A stretch of 64,000 bases of DNA from GAS188 sp963794475. GTDB taxonomy: Bacteria > Pseudomonadota > Alphaproteobacteria > Rhizobiales > Beijerinckiaceae. The notes under the pieces are model-generated. The model saw nothing but the letters and a program-made list of their open reading frames with translations, was not told the origin of the DNA and made no database searches. Positions 16,401 through 25,416 of the stretch are shown here, in pieces (within the stretch, counting starts at the first letter, position 1; each line of letters starts with the position of its first letter). The position numbers and the translations under genes were made by a program. Where the stretch lies: contig CAWCDW010000003.1 in NCBI GenBank assembly GCA_963794475.1, forward strand, positions 1,054,001-1,118,000, in the 5' to 3' direction.

Positions 16401-18802
16401 CGAGATAGGAGAGGACGCGGCGCGTGAGCCAGCGCCCGTCGAGCGTTCGCACCTCTTCTTCGAAGGGTTCCTGCACGATTGAATTCGGGTTTCGGCAAGG
16501 GTGGCGGATCGACGAGCACGTGGGTGAAATGCTCGAGCGGGCGTCCGACATCCGCCGTGACGAGACGGTAGATATCGCTCGCCGGCGGCGTGAAGCCGCG
16601 GATGGCGCCGTGCCGGTCGAGAAAGATCGTGGCGATCCGAATCGAACGCAAATGATTGCCGAGATCGAGATTGGCGGCCCACAAAGCTTCGTTCGCGGCT
16701 TGTGTCTCTTCCTTCGAGGTCTCGAGCTCTTCATTGGCCGATTGCAGCTCCTCATTCATCGAGAGAAGCTCTTCATTCGAGGATTTCAGCTCCTCATTGG
16801 CCGCTTCCAGATCCTGCACGGTCCGATCGAGATCCTCTCGGGCGCGCAGCAGCTCCTGCTCGAGATGCTCGATGACACGGTCGGCGTCGGGCCTCGCGCT
16901 CGAGGGGTCGGGGCGCCCCGAGGAGGAAGGGGCGCCGAGACCCTCGAACACCAACATGTAGAGGCCTTCCTCGAGGCCGAGCTCGGGCATCGGCTGGACC
17001 GTCAGCCGGATCCGCTCGGGGCCCTCGGAAGTGTGCATGGCAATTTCGCGCACCACCATGCGCCGGTGGCGCAGGGCCTCGGCAAAGGTGGTTCGCAAGC
17101 CGACGCCGAGCCCTCGTCGCGCCATCCGCAAGATGTCGTTCGTGAAAGCGCCAGCCGGCGGCTGAATGAACCGTTGGACGCCTTCGGACAGATAAGCGAT
17201 CTGGCCTTCCTCGTTCACGATCGCGTAGCGCGGCGCGAACTCGTCGAGGATGATGCGCTGCGCCAATCCGCCGAGGTCGACGTCCGGCCGCGTTTCGCTG
17301 TCGCGCAGGCCGGTCGTCGCGCCCCGCCCCGCTCCCTGGAACTCTCCGGGCGCGCGCAGAACCGTGTCCTTGCGCTGCACCAGGCGATGAGGCGCGTCGA
17401 CGTCGCGGAACAGGTCGCCATGGCCGCTCAAGCTTTCGGATGAGCCGAGGAAGAGGTAGCCGCCCCGGCGCAAGGCGTAATGGAAAAGCGGAATGAGCTT
17501 CTTTTGCAGGTGCCCGCCGAGATAGATCAGCAAATTGCGACAGGAGATCAAATCGAGCCGGGAGAACGGCGGATCGGCGATGACGTTGTGCGCCGAGAAC
17601 GTCACCATTTCCCGCAACTCCTGCGCGATCTGGAGGCGGCGCCCGCGCTTAACGAAAAAGCGGGCGAGCCGCTCGGGAGAGAGATTGGCCGCGACGCCGA
17701 GCGGATAAAGCCCGCGACGCGCAGCCGACAAGGCGCGCCCATTTACGTCGGTGGCGAAGATCTGCACCTTGGGCGGATTTTCGCTTTTGTCGAGCATCTC
17801 GCGAACGAGAATCGCAATGGAATAGGCCTCCTCTCCGGTGGCGCAGGCCGCGACCCAGATGCGCACCGTATCGGCCGGCGAGCGGTTCTCGAAGAGCGGC
17901 GACAGGGCATTGTCGGCGAGCGAGGCGAAAGCTTCGGGGTCGCGGAAAAAAGCCGTGACGCCGATCAGCAGCTCGCGGGCGAGCACATGGGCTTCCCTCG
18001 GTTCGCCCGTGAGGCGCTCGACATAGGCATCCGCCGAGTCGAGGCGCAGCACATGCATGCGCCGCTCGATGCGCCGCAACAGCGTCGACGTGCGGTAATG
18101 CTTGAAGTCGATGCCCGTCTGCTCACGCAGAAAGGCGCATATCGCGACGAGCTGCTCCTGGATTCGCCGCCGTCTCAACCAGGGCCTTCTGCCTTCTTCG
18201 GCTTCGCTCCAGAACCGCAGATAATCGATAATCGCGTGGGCGATCGCGGTGGGCCTCAGCACATGATCGACGCAGCCCGCAGTCACCGCCTCGGCGCCTT
18301 CTTCCGGAGCTTGCACCATCGTCATGCCGCCGGCGGCCCCGATCGCCTCGATGCCGATGAAGCCGTCCGATCCTTCCGCGGCAAGGACGACGCCGACGGC
18401 GCGCGAACCGAAATTCCGGGCGATCGAACGGAACGCGGCGTCTGCCGCGAAACGGCGTTCGCCCGAGTTTTGAGCCGGGCGCAATCGGAACCCGCCCTTC
18501 CTGATTCCGACCACGGACCGGCTGGGCGTGACATAAAGATGGCCGGGCAGGATCGGCCCGCCGTCGACGATCGGTGCGACCGTAAAATCGGTGAGCCGGG
18601 CCAAGGCCGCGGCCTCGATCTCGCGCCCGTCCGAGCTTGCCCGTTGAACGATGATGCAAGTCAAACGCTTGTCGCTTGGAAGCGCGCCGAGAAGCTCGGC
18701 CAAAGCGGGCAAGCCGTCGGTCGAAGCGGCGATCGCGACGACGAGCGGCTGCGCGACCGCGGTTTCGCTCGTCTTCTGGCGCGGCTCCTCGATGATCGTC
18801 AT
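13450..18802 (-). pseudogene. CheB-CheR-PAS-HWE hybrid histidine kinase, interrupted by a +1 frameshift
   Basis: This is a very large signalling protein of about 1,783 residues if one extra base near 16477 is ignored. In order it has a CheB-like domain (about residues 20-200), a CheR methyltransferase domain (about 205-470, with AACATGEEAYSIAI and SCRNLLIYL), a PAS-like part, a heptad-rich coiled coil (about 630-715, repeating NEEL), then several PAS/PAC repeats and a C-terminal HWE-family kinase (ARELVHRVKNSFAVIQ, LALHELATNATKYGSLS, LVWRE). The CheB catalytic His, normally in VVQH, is Arg here (IVQRASSDG), so methylesterase activity is doubtful. The first frame ends at about 16480 and the second carries on in register (VQEPFEEEVRTLDGRW). 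No che operon or response regulator is adjacent. If the shift is real, a CheB-CheR half and a PAS-kinase half would be uncoupled. Confidence 0.88.
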
Positions 18803-19117
18803 GTCCTGCCCTTGAATGGTGCCTTCACGGCATGATCTCGAAAACCTGGCATCGGCTTTCGAAAAAGACCATGCTGAATCGGAACTCTAAAGCCGCATCG
18901 CACTTCGAATAGAAGCCCTCGAAATTGAGGCCACTCTCCGACAAATACTTCCCTCTTTTCTCCAAAACGGCCAGCGGTATCGCCCGATGCCGTCGCACGG
19001 CGTGCTGGCGACATTATGGTCAGGATCATGGCGGCCCCTGCCCTCAACTCACAAGGCTCGAGGCGTCGGGGTTGATTTCGTTACGGCTCGCCGCGCCACG
19101 TTTCATTGAGCTGAGCT
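18803..19117. other. Intergenic region upstream of the CheB/CheR kinase gene
   Basis: This 315-bp gap lies between the kinase start and the antiporter stop, both on the minus strand. It holds a 45-bp palindromic element (listed separately) and AT-richer patches that may contain the kinase promoter. I found no convincing ORF or RNA gene. Confidence 0.6.
18830..18874. repeat. Imperfect palindromic intergenic element (GCATGATCT...AGACCATGC)
   Basis: The ends are inverted copies of each other (GCATGATCT and AGACCATGC, 8 of 9 pairing), with CGAAAACC and GGCTTTCG between them. This layout matches the dispersed GCATGATC...CCGGAAAACCGG...GATCATGC hairpins common in Hyphomicrobiales genomes. A genome-wide search is needed to confirm. 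Confidence 0.5.
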
Positions 19118-21319
19118 TCAGCTCGCCAGGAACAGGACGGATTGGTCGGCGCCCTCGAGCAGCGCATTGGCGAGCGTGCCGAAGATGAGCGTATCGCTTT
19201 GACGCTTCGTCGCGCCGAGCACGATGAGCGTTTGGCCCGCGCGGCGAGCCTGCCGTAAAATCGCGGTGTCGGCCGCATCAGCCACGCGCACGACGGTGCG
19301 AATGGCGGTGCCGTAGCGGTCGGCGAGCGTGGTGATGTCCTTCAGGATCGAATCTTCATGGCGCCGCGAAAGAAGGGAGCGCCCGAGGCGGCGGCTTCCG
19401 CCTCGAGGGCTCGCCGTCGGCGCCACGTAGACGACGGTCGCGACCGCGTTCTCGATATGGGCAAGCGCGAAGGCGAATTCCGCCGCGCGCCGCGAAACAT
19501 TGCTGCCGTTCACCGGAACCAGGATGTTGAGCCGCGATCGCGAGGGGCGCTCGCTGAGCGCGCCGCGCGCGACCATGACGGCAACCGTACCCTCGAAGCT
19601 TCGCGCCACCTCGACGATCTTGGAATGAAAGCCGCCGGCCGCGGCCCTCGCGGGTTCGAGCCCGACCATCAATAAATCATAGCCCTTGCGCGCCTCGCTC
19701 GCGACCGCCTGGTCCGCCGGGGGCGCCGCGCCGCGCGGCGCTGCCGTGGGCGGGGGCGAAACGCCCGAAAGGGTTGCCGCTTCGCCTCCCGCTGCGACCA
19801 AGCTACGCCCTTCGACGACGCGCAACGTCGTGGTCGGGAGCCCGCGCGGGCTCGCCACGAGCCGGGCCAGGCGTGAGGCGAGCTGGCCGCTCGGGCTGTC
19901 GTCGACAGTCAGCAAAATGCGCTCGATATTGGCGACGAAGCCGTTCGCCTCGAATTCCTCGCGTTCGAGCCGCTGCTTCTCTTCCGGACGAATCGGCAAT
20001 CGGCCGAGGGCCCAGCGCAAGGTGGGCGGCATCGCCATCGTGGTCGCGATCGCCATGGCGACGATGATCGTATAGAGATCGGAGGTCAGGGCGCCGATCG
20101 ACAAGCCGATCGAGGCGATGATCACCTCGGTCGAGCCGCGGGCGTTCATGGCGATGCCGAGCGCGAGGGATTCGCGTTTCGTGAGACCGCCGATTTCACC
20201 GCCGAGAAAAGCGCCGCCGAATTTTCCGATGCTGGCGATGAGGACGAGACCGAGCGTCACCATGAGAAGACGCGGATCGTTCAAGATCGTGATGTCGGTA
20301 TTGAGCCCGGCAAGCGCGAAGAAGATCGGCATGAAGAGCGCCGTGATGAGCCCGCGCAGCTCGCCTTCGATGTGGCGGGTGAGGATCGGCAATTCGCCGA
20401 TGAGCACGCCGGCCACGAAGGCGCCGAGCACGGTGTGCACGCCGATCAGATGGGTGGTCAACGCCATCGTCCCCATGATCACGAGGATCACGGTGATCAC
20501 CGGCAGCTCGCTCATCAGGCGATCATTCGCCCAGCGGATGAGGGTGTGCACCACTTTGCGGCCGAGCGTCAGGCTGACGACGAGGAAAACCGCCGTGCCG
20601 CCGACGCTGCGCGCCAGCGAGCCGGCGTCGACCTTGCCTTGGGTCGCGAGGCTGAAGGTGATGGCAATGACGACCCAGCCGATGGAATCCTCGATGATGG
20701 CCGAGGCGATAATCACCTGCCCGAGGTCGCGTCGCATGAAGTTCATCTCGCGCACCACCATCGCGACGATCTTGATCGAGGAGATGGACAAGGCCGTACC
20801 CAGGAAGAGGGCGGTCACCAGCCTGCGCTCGGGAGTGGGCAAGAGGCTGTCGGGGAGCAGGAACTCGCCTGTCAGGAAGCCGCAGAGGAAAGGCACGGCG
20901 ATGCCCGTGACCGAGACGCTCGCGGCGGCGCGCTTCACCTTCGAGACGAGCTCGAGGTCGGTCTCCATTCCGGTGAGCAGAAGGAGCATGAGGACGCCCA
21001 GCTGACCGACGCCGTCGATCATGCTGCGCTGGGCGGCATCGCGGGGAAACAAGAGCGCCTCGGCGCTGGGCCAGAGCGCGCCGAGCACCGAGCTGCCGAC
21101 CAGGACGCCAGCAAGCAATTGCCCGACGATCGCGGGTTGCCCCAGGCGGTGCATCAGCTCGCCGAGCGCGCGCCCCACGATCAGGAGCACGACGATCTGG
21201 GCGACGAAGATCGCCTCTGAAGGGGCGGCTGAATTCTGGGGCGCGGCCGCGAAGGCGCCCTCCAGGGGCAGGAGGGTGAAGGCCAGCGCGCCCAGAGCGG
21301 ACGCGAAGAGCTTGCTCAA
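19118..21319 (-). CDS. CPA2-family cation:proton antiporter with C-terminal universal-stress domains
   Basis: The N-terminal half (to about residue 440) is a Na+/H+ exchanger domain with about a dozen membrane segments and motifs such as LGQPAIVGQLLAGVLVGSSVLG (starting near residue 60 from the upstream ATG), TGMETDLEL and GIAMNARGSTEVIIASIGL. The C-terminal half carries two USP-like modules (ILLTVDDSPSGQLASRLA and ILVPVNGSNVSRRAAEFA), the second ending VLGATKRQSDTLIFG. I prefer the TTG at 21319: it overlaps the preceding gene's TGA as TTGA and gives a protein starting SKLFASALGALAFTLLP, a plausible signal segment. An ATG at 21385 with AAGGAGG twelve bases upstream is the alternative. It probably moves Na+ or K+ against protons; the ion is not decidable. 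Confidence 0.9.
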   Translation of the reverse strand: MSKLFASALGALAFTLLPLEGAFAAAPQNSAAPSEAIFVAQIVVLLIVGRALGELMHRLGQPAIVGQLLAGVLVGSSVLGALWPSAEALLFPRDAAQRSMIDGVGQLGVLMLLLLTGMETDLELVSKVKRAAASVSVTGIAVPFLCGFLTGEFLLPDSLLPTPERRLVTALFLGTALSISSIKIVAMVVREMNFMRRDLGQVIIASAIIEDSIGWVVIAITFSLATQGKVDAGSLARSVGGTAVFLVVSLTLGRKVVHTLIRWANDRLMSELPVITVILVIMGTMALTTHLIGVHTVLGAFVAGVLIGELPILTRHIEGELRGLITALFMPIFFALAGLNTDITILNDPRLLMVTLGLVLIASIGKFGGAFLGGEIGGLTKRESLALGIAMNARGSTEVIIASIGLSIGALTSDLYTIIVAMAIATTMAMPPTLRWALGRLPIRPEEKQRLEREEFEANGFVANIERILLTVDDSPSGQLASRLARLVASPRGLPTTTLRVVEGRSLVAAGGEAATLSGVSPPPTAAPRGAAPPADQAVASEARKGYDLLMVGLEPARAAAGGFHSKIVEVARSFEGTVAVMVARGALSERPSRSRLNILVPVNGSNVSRRAAEFAFALAHIENAVATVVYVAPTASPRGGSRRLGRSLLSRRHEDSILKDITTLADRYGTAIRTVVRVADAADTAILRQARRAGQTLIVLGATKRQSDTLIFGTLANALLEGADQSVLFLAS

Positions 21320-21810
21320 AGGCGAAAATCGACGTCCGGCGTGCCGCGCGCAGTCATCGGCATGGTCGCTTGCGCAGCTTCCCATCCGATTTCGATGCCT
21401 CCTTGCGCCAGGCTCGACGCGAGAACCGAAGCATATTTGCGCAAAATGCGGTGGTTTTCGATTCCGAGCTCTGCGGCAGCCGCGGCCGCAAGACTATGAT
21501 CGCTCGCACCCGCATGCGCAATCAGCCGCGTCAAGGCCTGCGCGTGCGGGCAGGGAAAATCCGGGCCGTCTTCGTCGAGCGAAAGTCCGTCCGGCAGGCG
21601 GAAACGAATTTCATTGTCCAAGGCAAGCGCGTCCGACATGACCTTGTCGGCCTGAGGCTCGGGCATGCGGTGGCAAAGCGCCGCAAACAGCTCGTGCAGA
21701 AACCTCTCGTCATAATCTTCGCGGAATTGGGCGAGCTTGCGAAAAATTGCGCCGATGAGCCGCGCGTCGGCTGATCGCGTCGCGATTTCGTTAAGCGGGT
21801 GGACGCTCAT
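21316..21810 (-). CDS. Hypothetical protein upstream of the antiporter
   Basis: I do not recognise this 164-residue protein. It is mainly alpha-helical in character, soluble, with a negatively charged middle (LSLDEDGPDF) and an Ala-rich stretch (SLAAAAAAELG). It lies between the Rsh gene and the antiporter on the same strand; its TGA overlaps the antiporter's probable TTG start, which suggests a coupled pair. The ATG at 21810 is the most economical start; longer in-frame starts (21981, 22056) would add a Pro/Arg-rich tail and the longest would overlap the Rsh gene. No Shine-Dalgarno sequence is obvious, so the exact start is uncertain. Confidence 0.6.
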   Translation of the reverse strand: MSVHPLNEIATRSADARLIGAIFRKLAQFREDYDERFLHELFAALCHRMPEPQADKVMSDALALDNEIRFRLPDGLSLDEDGPDFPCPHAQALTRLIAHAGASDHSLAAAAAAELGIENHRILRKYASVLASSLAQGGIEIGWEAAQATMPMTARGTPDVDFRL

Positions 21811-21997
21811 GCGCGGGGGCCTGTCAATTGTGCCGCCGGACAATTCGGAGCCTTTCGCCCCTGGGGATTCGCGAGCCCTTCCGGCCAAGGCGTCCGCGAG
21901 CCGAGACGGCACGGACGGTCGCGGCGCCCGCTTCCATCCAGCCGGCAGTGGAACGCCGAAGCGCGGAACCGGGTTCCCCATCAAGGCCGCAAGCCGC

Positions 21998-24205
21998 TCA
22001 GCCGTGGGCGCGCTCGGCGCTGTTGACCACGGGCTTGCTGCGCAATTGCGCGACAATCGCGGTCAAATGCTTGAGGTCCCAGACCGAGATGTCGATCGTC
22101 ATCTCGACGAAATCATCCGTGCGCCGGGTCATGGTGATGTTCTCGATATTCCCGTCATGTTCGGCGACGACCGCGGCAACCTGCGCGAGCGAGCCCGGCT
22201 CGTTGATGCAAACGACGACGATGCGGGCCGGAAAGCGCCGGGCGTTCTTGCCGTCGACGTCCCAGCGCACATCAAACCACTGATCGAGCGCATTCTCGAA
22301 ACGCGCGAGCTCGGGCAAATCGATGCGATAGACCGTCACGCCCTCGCCGGGCGTCAATATGCCGACGATGCGATCGCCGGGGACCGCGCCTCCTTCGGCA
22401 AAGCGAACCGGCACGTCGGCATCGAGCCCGATCACGGGTACGTCGCTCATCGGTTGCGTCTTGCCGGGAGAAGCGGCGGGCTTGAAGATGAGGCCGAGCG
22501 ATTTGGGAAAGGAGAACCAGCCGGGATCCTTGGGCGGCGGCTCGGAAACGATATGAGCGCGCTCCCCGTGATAATCGGGGTAGAGCGCGCGCAGCACATC
22601 GCTCGAGGCCATTTCGCCGCGGCCGACGGCGGCCAGCACGTCCTCTACCGAAGCGCGCGCGAGGCGGGGCAAGGCGGCCTTGAGGTTGTCGTCGCTGTAG
22701 GCGCGGCTGGCGCGCTGGAAGGCGCGCTCGACGAGCTGGCGGCCGAGGCCGCCATATTGCCGGCGCACCGCGATGCGGGTGGCGCGCCGGATCGCGGCGC
22801 GCGCCTTCCCGGTGACGACAAGGGATTCCCAGGCGGCGGGCGGCGCCTGGCTGTCGGTCGAAAGCACCTCGACCTCGTCGCCGTTGCGCAGCTCCGAAAC
22901 GAGCGGCGCGAGCCGCCCGTTGATCTTGCAGCCGACCATGCCGTTGCCGAGCTCGGTATGGACCGCGTAGGCGAAGTCGATCGGCGTCGCGCCGCGCGGC
23001 AGCGCGATCAGTCGGCCCTTGGGCGTGAAGCAGAAGACCTGGTCGTGGAACAGCTCGAGCTTGGTATTCTCGAGAAATTCCTCGGGGTCGCCTTCGGCGA
23101 GATTGGCGATGGTGCGGCGCAGCCAGGCGAAGGCGGAGCTTTCGGCGGCGAGGCGGCGCTTGTCCGGCGAGAGCCCATCCTTGTAGAGCGCATGGGCCGC
23201 GATGCCGAGCTCGGCGATCTTGTGCATCTCGTTGGTGCGGATCTGCAATTCGACCCTTTGGCGCGCCGGCCCGACGACCGTTGTGTGCAGCGACCGGTAG
23301 TCGTTCTGCTTCGGCACGGAGATGTAGTCCTTGAAGCGGCCCGGCACCATCGGCCAGCTCGTATGGACGACGCCGAGCGCGCGGTAGCATTCGGCCATGT
23401 CCTTGACGATCACGCGAAAGCCAAAGATATCGGAGAGCTGCTCGAGCGCGATCGATTTCGCGTTCATCTTGCGCCAGACCGAATAGGGCTTCTTGAGCCG
23501 GCCTTTCACGATCGCCTTGACGCCTTGCGCCTCCATGCTGCGCGACAAGGCGGCCTCGATCTCGAAGATCAGCGCCTCGCTGCGGCCCGAGATGTCGGAG
23601 AGGCGATGCACGATCGTGTCATGCGCCTCGGGCATCAGCTCCTTGAAGGCGAGCTCCTCGAGCTCGTCGCGCATGTCCTGCATGCCCATGCGGCCGGCGA
23701 GCGGGGCGTAGATGTCCAAGGTCTCCTGGGCGATGCGCCCGCGCTTGTCGGCGGGCACGAAATGCAAGGTGCGCATATTGTGGAGGCGGTCGGCGAGCTT
23801 CACCAGGAGCACGCGCACGTCCTCGGAGATGGCGAGGAGGAGCTTGCGGAGATTCTCGGCCTGGGCCGCGCGCATCGAAACGAGGTCGAGGCGCTTCAGC
23901 TTGGTGAGGCCCTCGACCAAGGTCGCGATCTCATGCCCGAAGAGCTGGTCGATCTCTTCGCGCGTCGCCGCCGTATCCTCGATGGTATCGTGGAGCATCG
24001 CCGCGACGATGGTGGAATCGTCGAGATGCAGATCGGTGAGGATCGCGGCGACCTCGAGCGGATGGGAGAAATACGGATCTCCCGAGGCGCGCTTTTGGGC
24101 GCCATGCGCCTTCATCGCATAGACGTAGGCGCGGTTCAAAAGGGCCTCGTCCGTATCGGGATTGTACCGCCGGACCCGATCGACGAGCTCGTATTGGCGC
24201 ATCAT
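21998..24205 (-). CDS. rsh: Bifunctional (p)ppGpp synthetase/hydrolase (RelA/SpoT homologue, Rsh)
   Basis: The 735-residue protein makes and degrades the alarmone (p)ppGpp, governing the stringent response. The N-terminal HD hydrolase domain is intact (YFSHPLEVAAIL, AAMLHDTIED, KLADRLHNMRTL), the synthetase domain has the G-loop and NDYRSLHTTVVGP, a TGS domain follows (VFCFTPKGRLIALPRGATPIDFAYAVH, beginning near residue 400), and a C-terminal ACT/RRM domain ends with NIENITMTRR. Length and order match alphaproteobacterial Rsh. It begins 12 bases after an ABC binding-protein gene on the same strand, so the two are probably co-transcribed, which is not the usual rpoZ-rsh pairing. Confidence 0.97.
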   Translation of the reverse strand: MMRQYELVDRVRRYNPDTDEALLNRAYVYAMKAHGAQKRASGDPYFSHPLEVAAILTDLHLDDSTIVAAMLHDTIEDTAATREEIDQLFGHEIATLVEGLTKLKRLDLVSMRAAQAENLRKLLLAISEDVRVLLVKLADRLHNMRTLHFVPADKRGRIAQETLDIYAPLAGRMGMQDMRDELEELAFKELMPEAHDTIVHRLSDISGRSEALIFEIEAALSRSMEAQGVKAIVKGRLKKPYSVWRKMNAKSIALEQLSDIFGFRVIVKDMAECYRALGVVHTSWPMVPGRFKDYISVPKQNDYRSLHTTVVGPARQRVELQIRTNEMHKIAELGIAAHALYKDGLSPDKRRLAAESSAFAWLRRTIANLAEGDPEEFLENTKLELFHDQVFCFTPKGRLIALPRGATPIDFAYAVHTELGNGMVGCKINGRLAPLVSELRNGDEVEVLSTDSQAPPAAWESLVVTGKARAAIRRATRIAVRRQYGGLGRQLVERAFQRASRAYSDDNLKAALPRLARASVEDVLAAVGRGEMASSDVLRALYPDYHGERAHIVSEPPPKDPGWFSFPKSLGLIFKPAASPGKTQPMSDVPVIGLDADVPVRFAEGGAVPGDRIVGILTPGEGVTVYRIDLPELARFENALDQWFDVRWDVDGKNARRFPARIVVVCINEPGSLAQVAAVVAEHDGNIENITMTRRTDDFVEMTIDISVWDLKHLTAIVAQLRSKPVVNSAERAHG

Positions 24206-24217
24206 GCGCGGCTCACC

Positions 24218-25276
24218 TCACCCGGCGTTGAAATGGCCCTTGACGAAGGAAAGGTCGAGCGATGCCCGCCCGTCCACTTCCGGCGCCACCAGCCCTTGCG
24301 CCTTGTACCAGGCGATTTGCTTGAGGATATCGGCAACGTCGAGTCTCGCTTGCGGGTCCACATAGAAGGCCGAAGCCTCGACCAGAGTCGCGGCTTTCGC
24401 GACAGGCTCGGCCGGATACACATATTTGGCGATCGCCGCGGCGGCTTCTGCGGCCTTCTCGTCGAAGACGCGTCGGCCTTGGTCATCGCGCCGCAAAAGC
24501 GCGTCGAAATAATCCTGCGCGCCCTTTTGATAGGCTCTCACGAATTTCTCGAGCATCGGGCGCCTCGCCGCGACCGCCTTGGGCGTCGTGAACAGCCCGC
24601 CGAATTGATATTCGTCGATATCCGAATAGCGCGCGATCGGCTTTGCGTCGCCATTCTCGATCATCGCGCGGGCGAGGTGCGGCGCGATGATGATGGAATC
24701 GACTTGACCGGTCTTGAGCGCCGCCGCCATGGCGAGAAGCGACTGCAAAGGCCGGATGGTGATGCTCTTGAGATCAATGGACTTCGCCGCCGCGATCTGG
24801 CCGATCTGATAATGGAAGGAGGAGCCGATCTGGGTGATGCCGATCGAATGCCCTGAAAATTGGCTTACATCGTGAAAGCCTTTGTCCCAGGCCGCGTTCG
24901 ACACCAGCACCACATTGCCTTCAAAGCCCTTCGCCTCCTTCGCCTGGGCCGCGATGATCTTCAGCGCGCCTTTGCCGGCGAGATTGAAGAAGCCGCCGGT
25001 GAAGGCCGTGACGCCAAGATCGAGGTCGCCGGACGCCGTCGCGACCGCCACGGGCTGAGCCGCGTCGAAGAAGGTGACGACGATGTCGAGGCCTTCATCC
25101 TTGAAGTAGCCGCGCTCGAGCGCGATGAACACCGCCCCGGATGAAACGAAACGCAGCGAGCCGAGCTTCACCTTCTCGAGACCGTCCTGCGCTCTCGCCA
25201 GGGACCGCGGCAAGAAGGCGGCGGCGCCGGCGAGCATCGCGGCGCGTCGCGAAGGAAGACGAAGCGAGGAATGCAT
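24218..25276 (-). CDS. Tat-exported ABC transporter substrate-binding protein (NMT1/SsuA-like)
   Basis: The 352-residue protein has a twin-arginine-like leader (LPSRRAAMLAGAAAFLPRSLARAQ at residues 7-30), then a periplasmic binding fold of the NMT1/nitrate-sulfonate-taurine class (KVKLGSLRFVSSGAVFIALE, GYFKDEGLDIVV). The ligand cannot be named. The ATG at 25276 is preferred; an in-frame start at 25327 would put 17 odd residues ahead of the leader. No permease or ATPase gene is adjacent, so it is an orphan binding protein. It lies 12 bases upstream of rsh and downstream of a metallophosphoesterase, all on the minus strand. Confidence 0.88.
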   Translation of the reverse strand: MHSSLRLPSRRAAMLAGAAAFLPRSLARAQDGLEKVKLGSLRFVSSGAVFIALERGYFKDEGLDIVVTFFDAAQPVAVATASGDLDLGVTAFTGGFFNLAGKGALKIIAAQAKEAKGFEGNVVLVSNAAWDKGFHDVSQFSGHSIGITQIGSSFHYQIGQIAAAKSIDLKSITIRPLQSLLAMAAALKTGQVDSIIIAPHLARAMIENGDAKPIARYSDIDEYQFGGLFTTPKAVAARRPMLEKFVRAYQKGAQDYFDALLRRDDQGRRVFDEKAAEAAAAIAKYVYPAEPVAKAATLVEASAFYVDPQARLDVADILKQIAWYKAQGLVAPEVDGRASLDLSFVKGHFNAG

Positions 25277-25416
25277 CAGCCTTGGTTCTCCGGAATCCTC
25301 TTGATCTGAGCGCCAATAATCTAGCACGCGCCAGACAAGCGAAGCTCGAACAATTCGCGGCGTTCGCGAGCGCGCCGAGAACTTTGTGAGCCTTTTGCCC
25401 CGACCCGCGGTCCGTC

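Noticed and set aside
14344..16482. A 712-codon plus-strand frame opposite the kinase
   Set aside because: It mirrors the third-position GC bias of the kinase gene and has no recognisable domain.
21737..24856. A 1,039-codon open frame on the plus strand
   Set aside because: It is antisense to rsh and the binding-protein gene; long antisense frames are expected in GC-rich DNA, and its translation is Arg/Asp/His-rich with no family motif.
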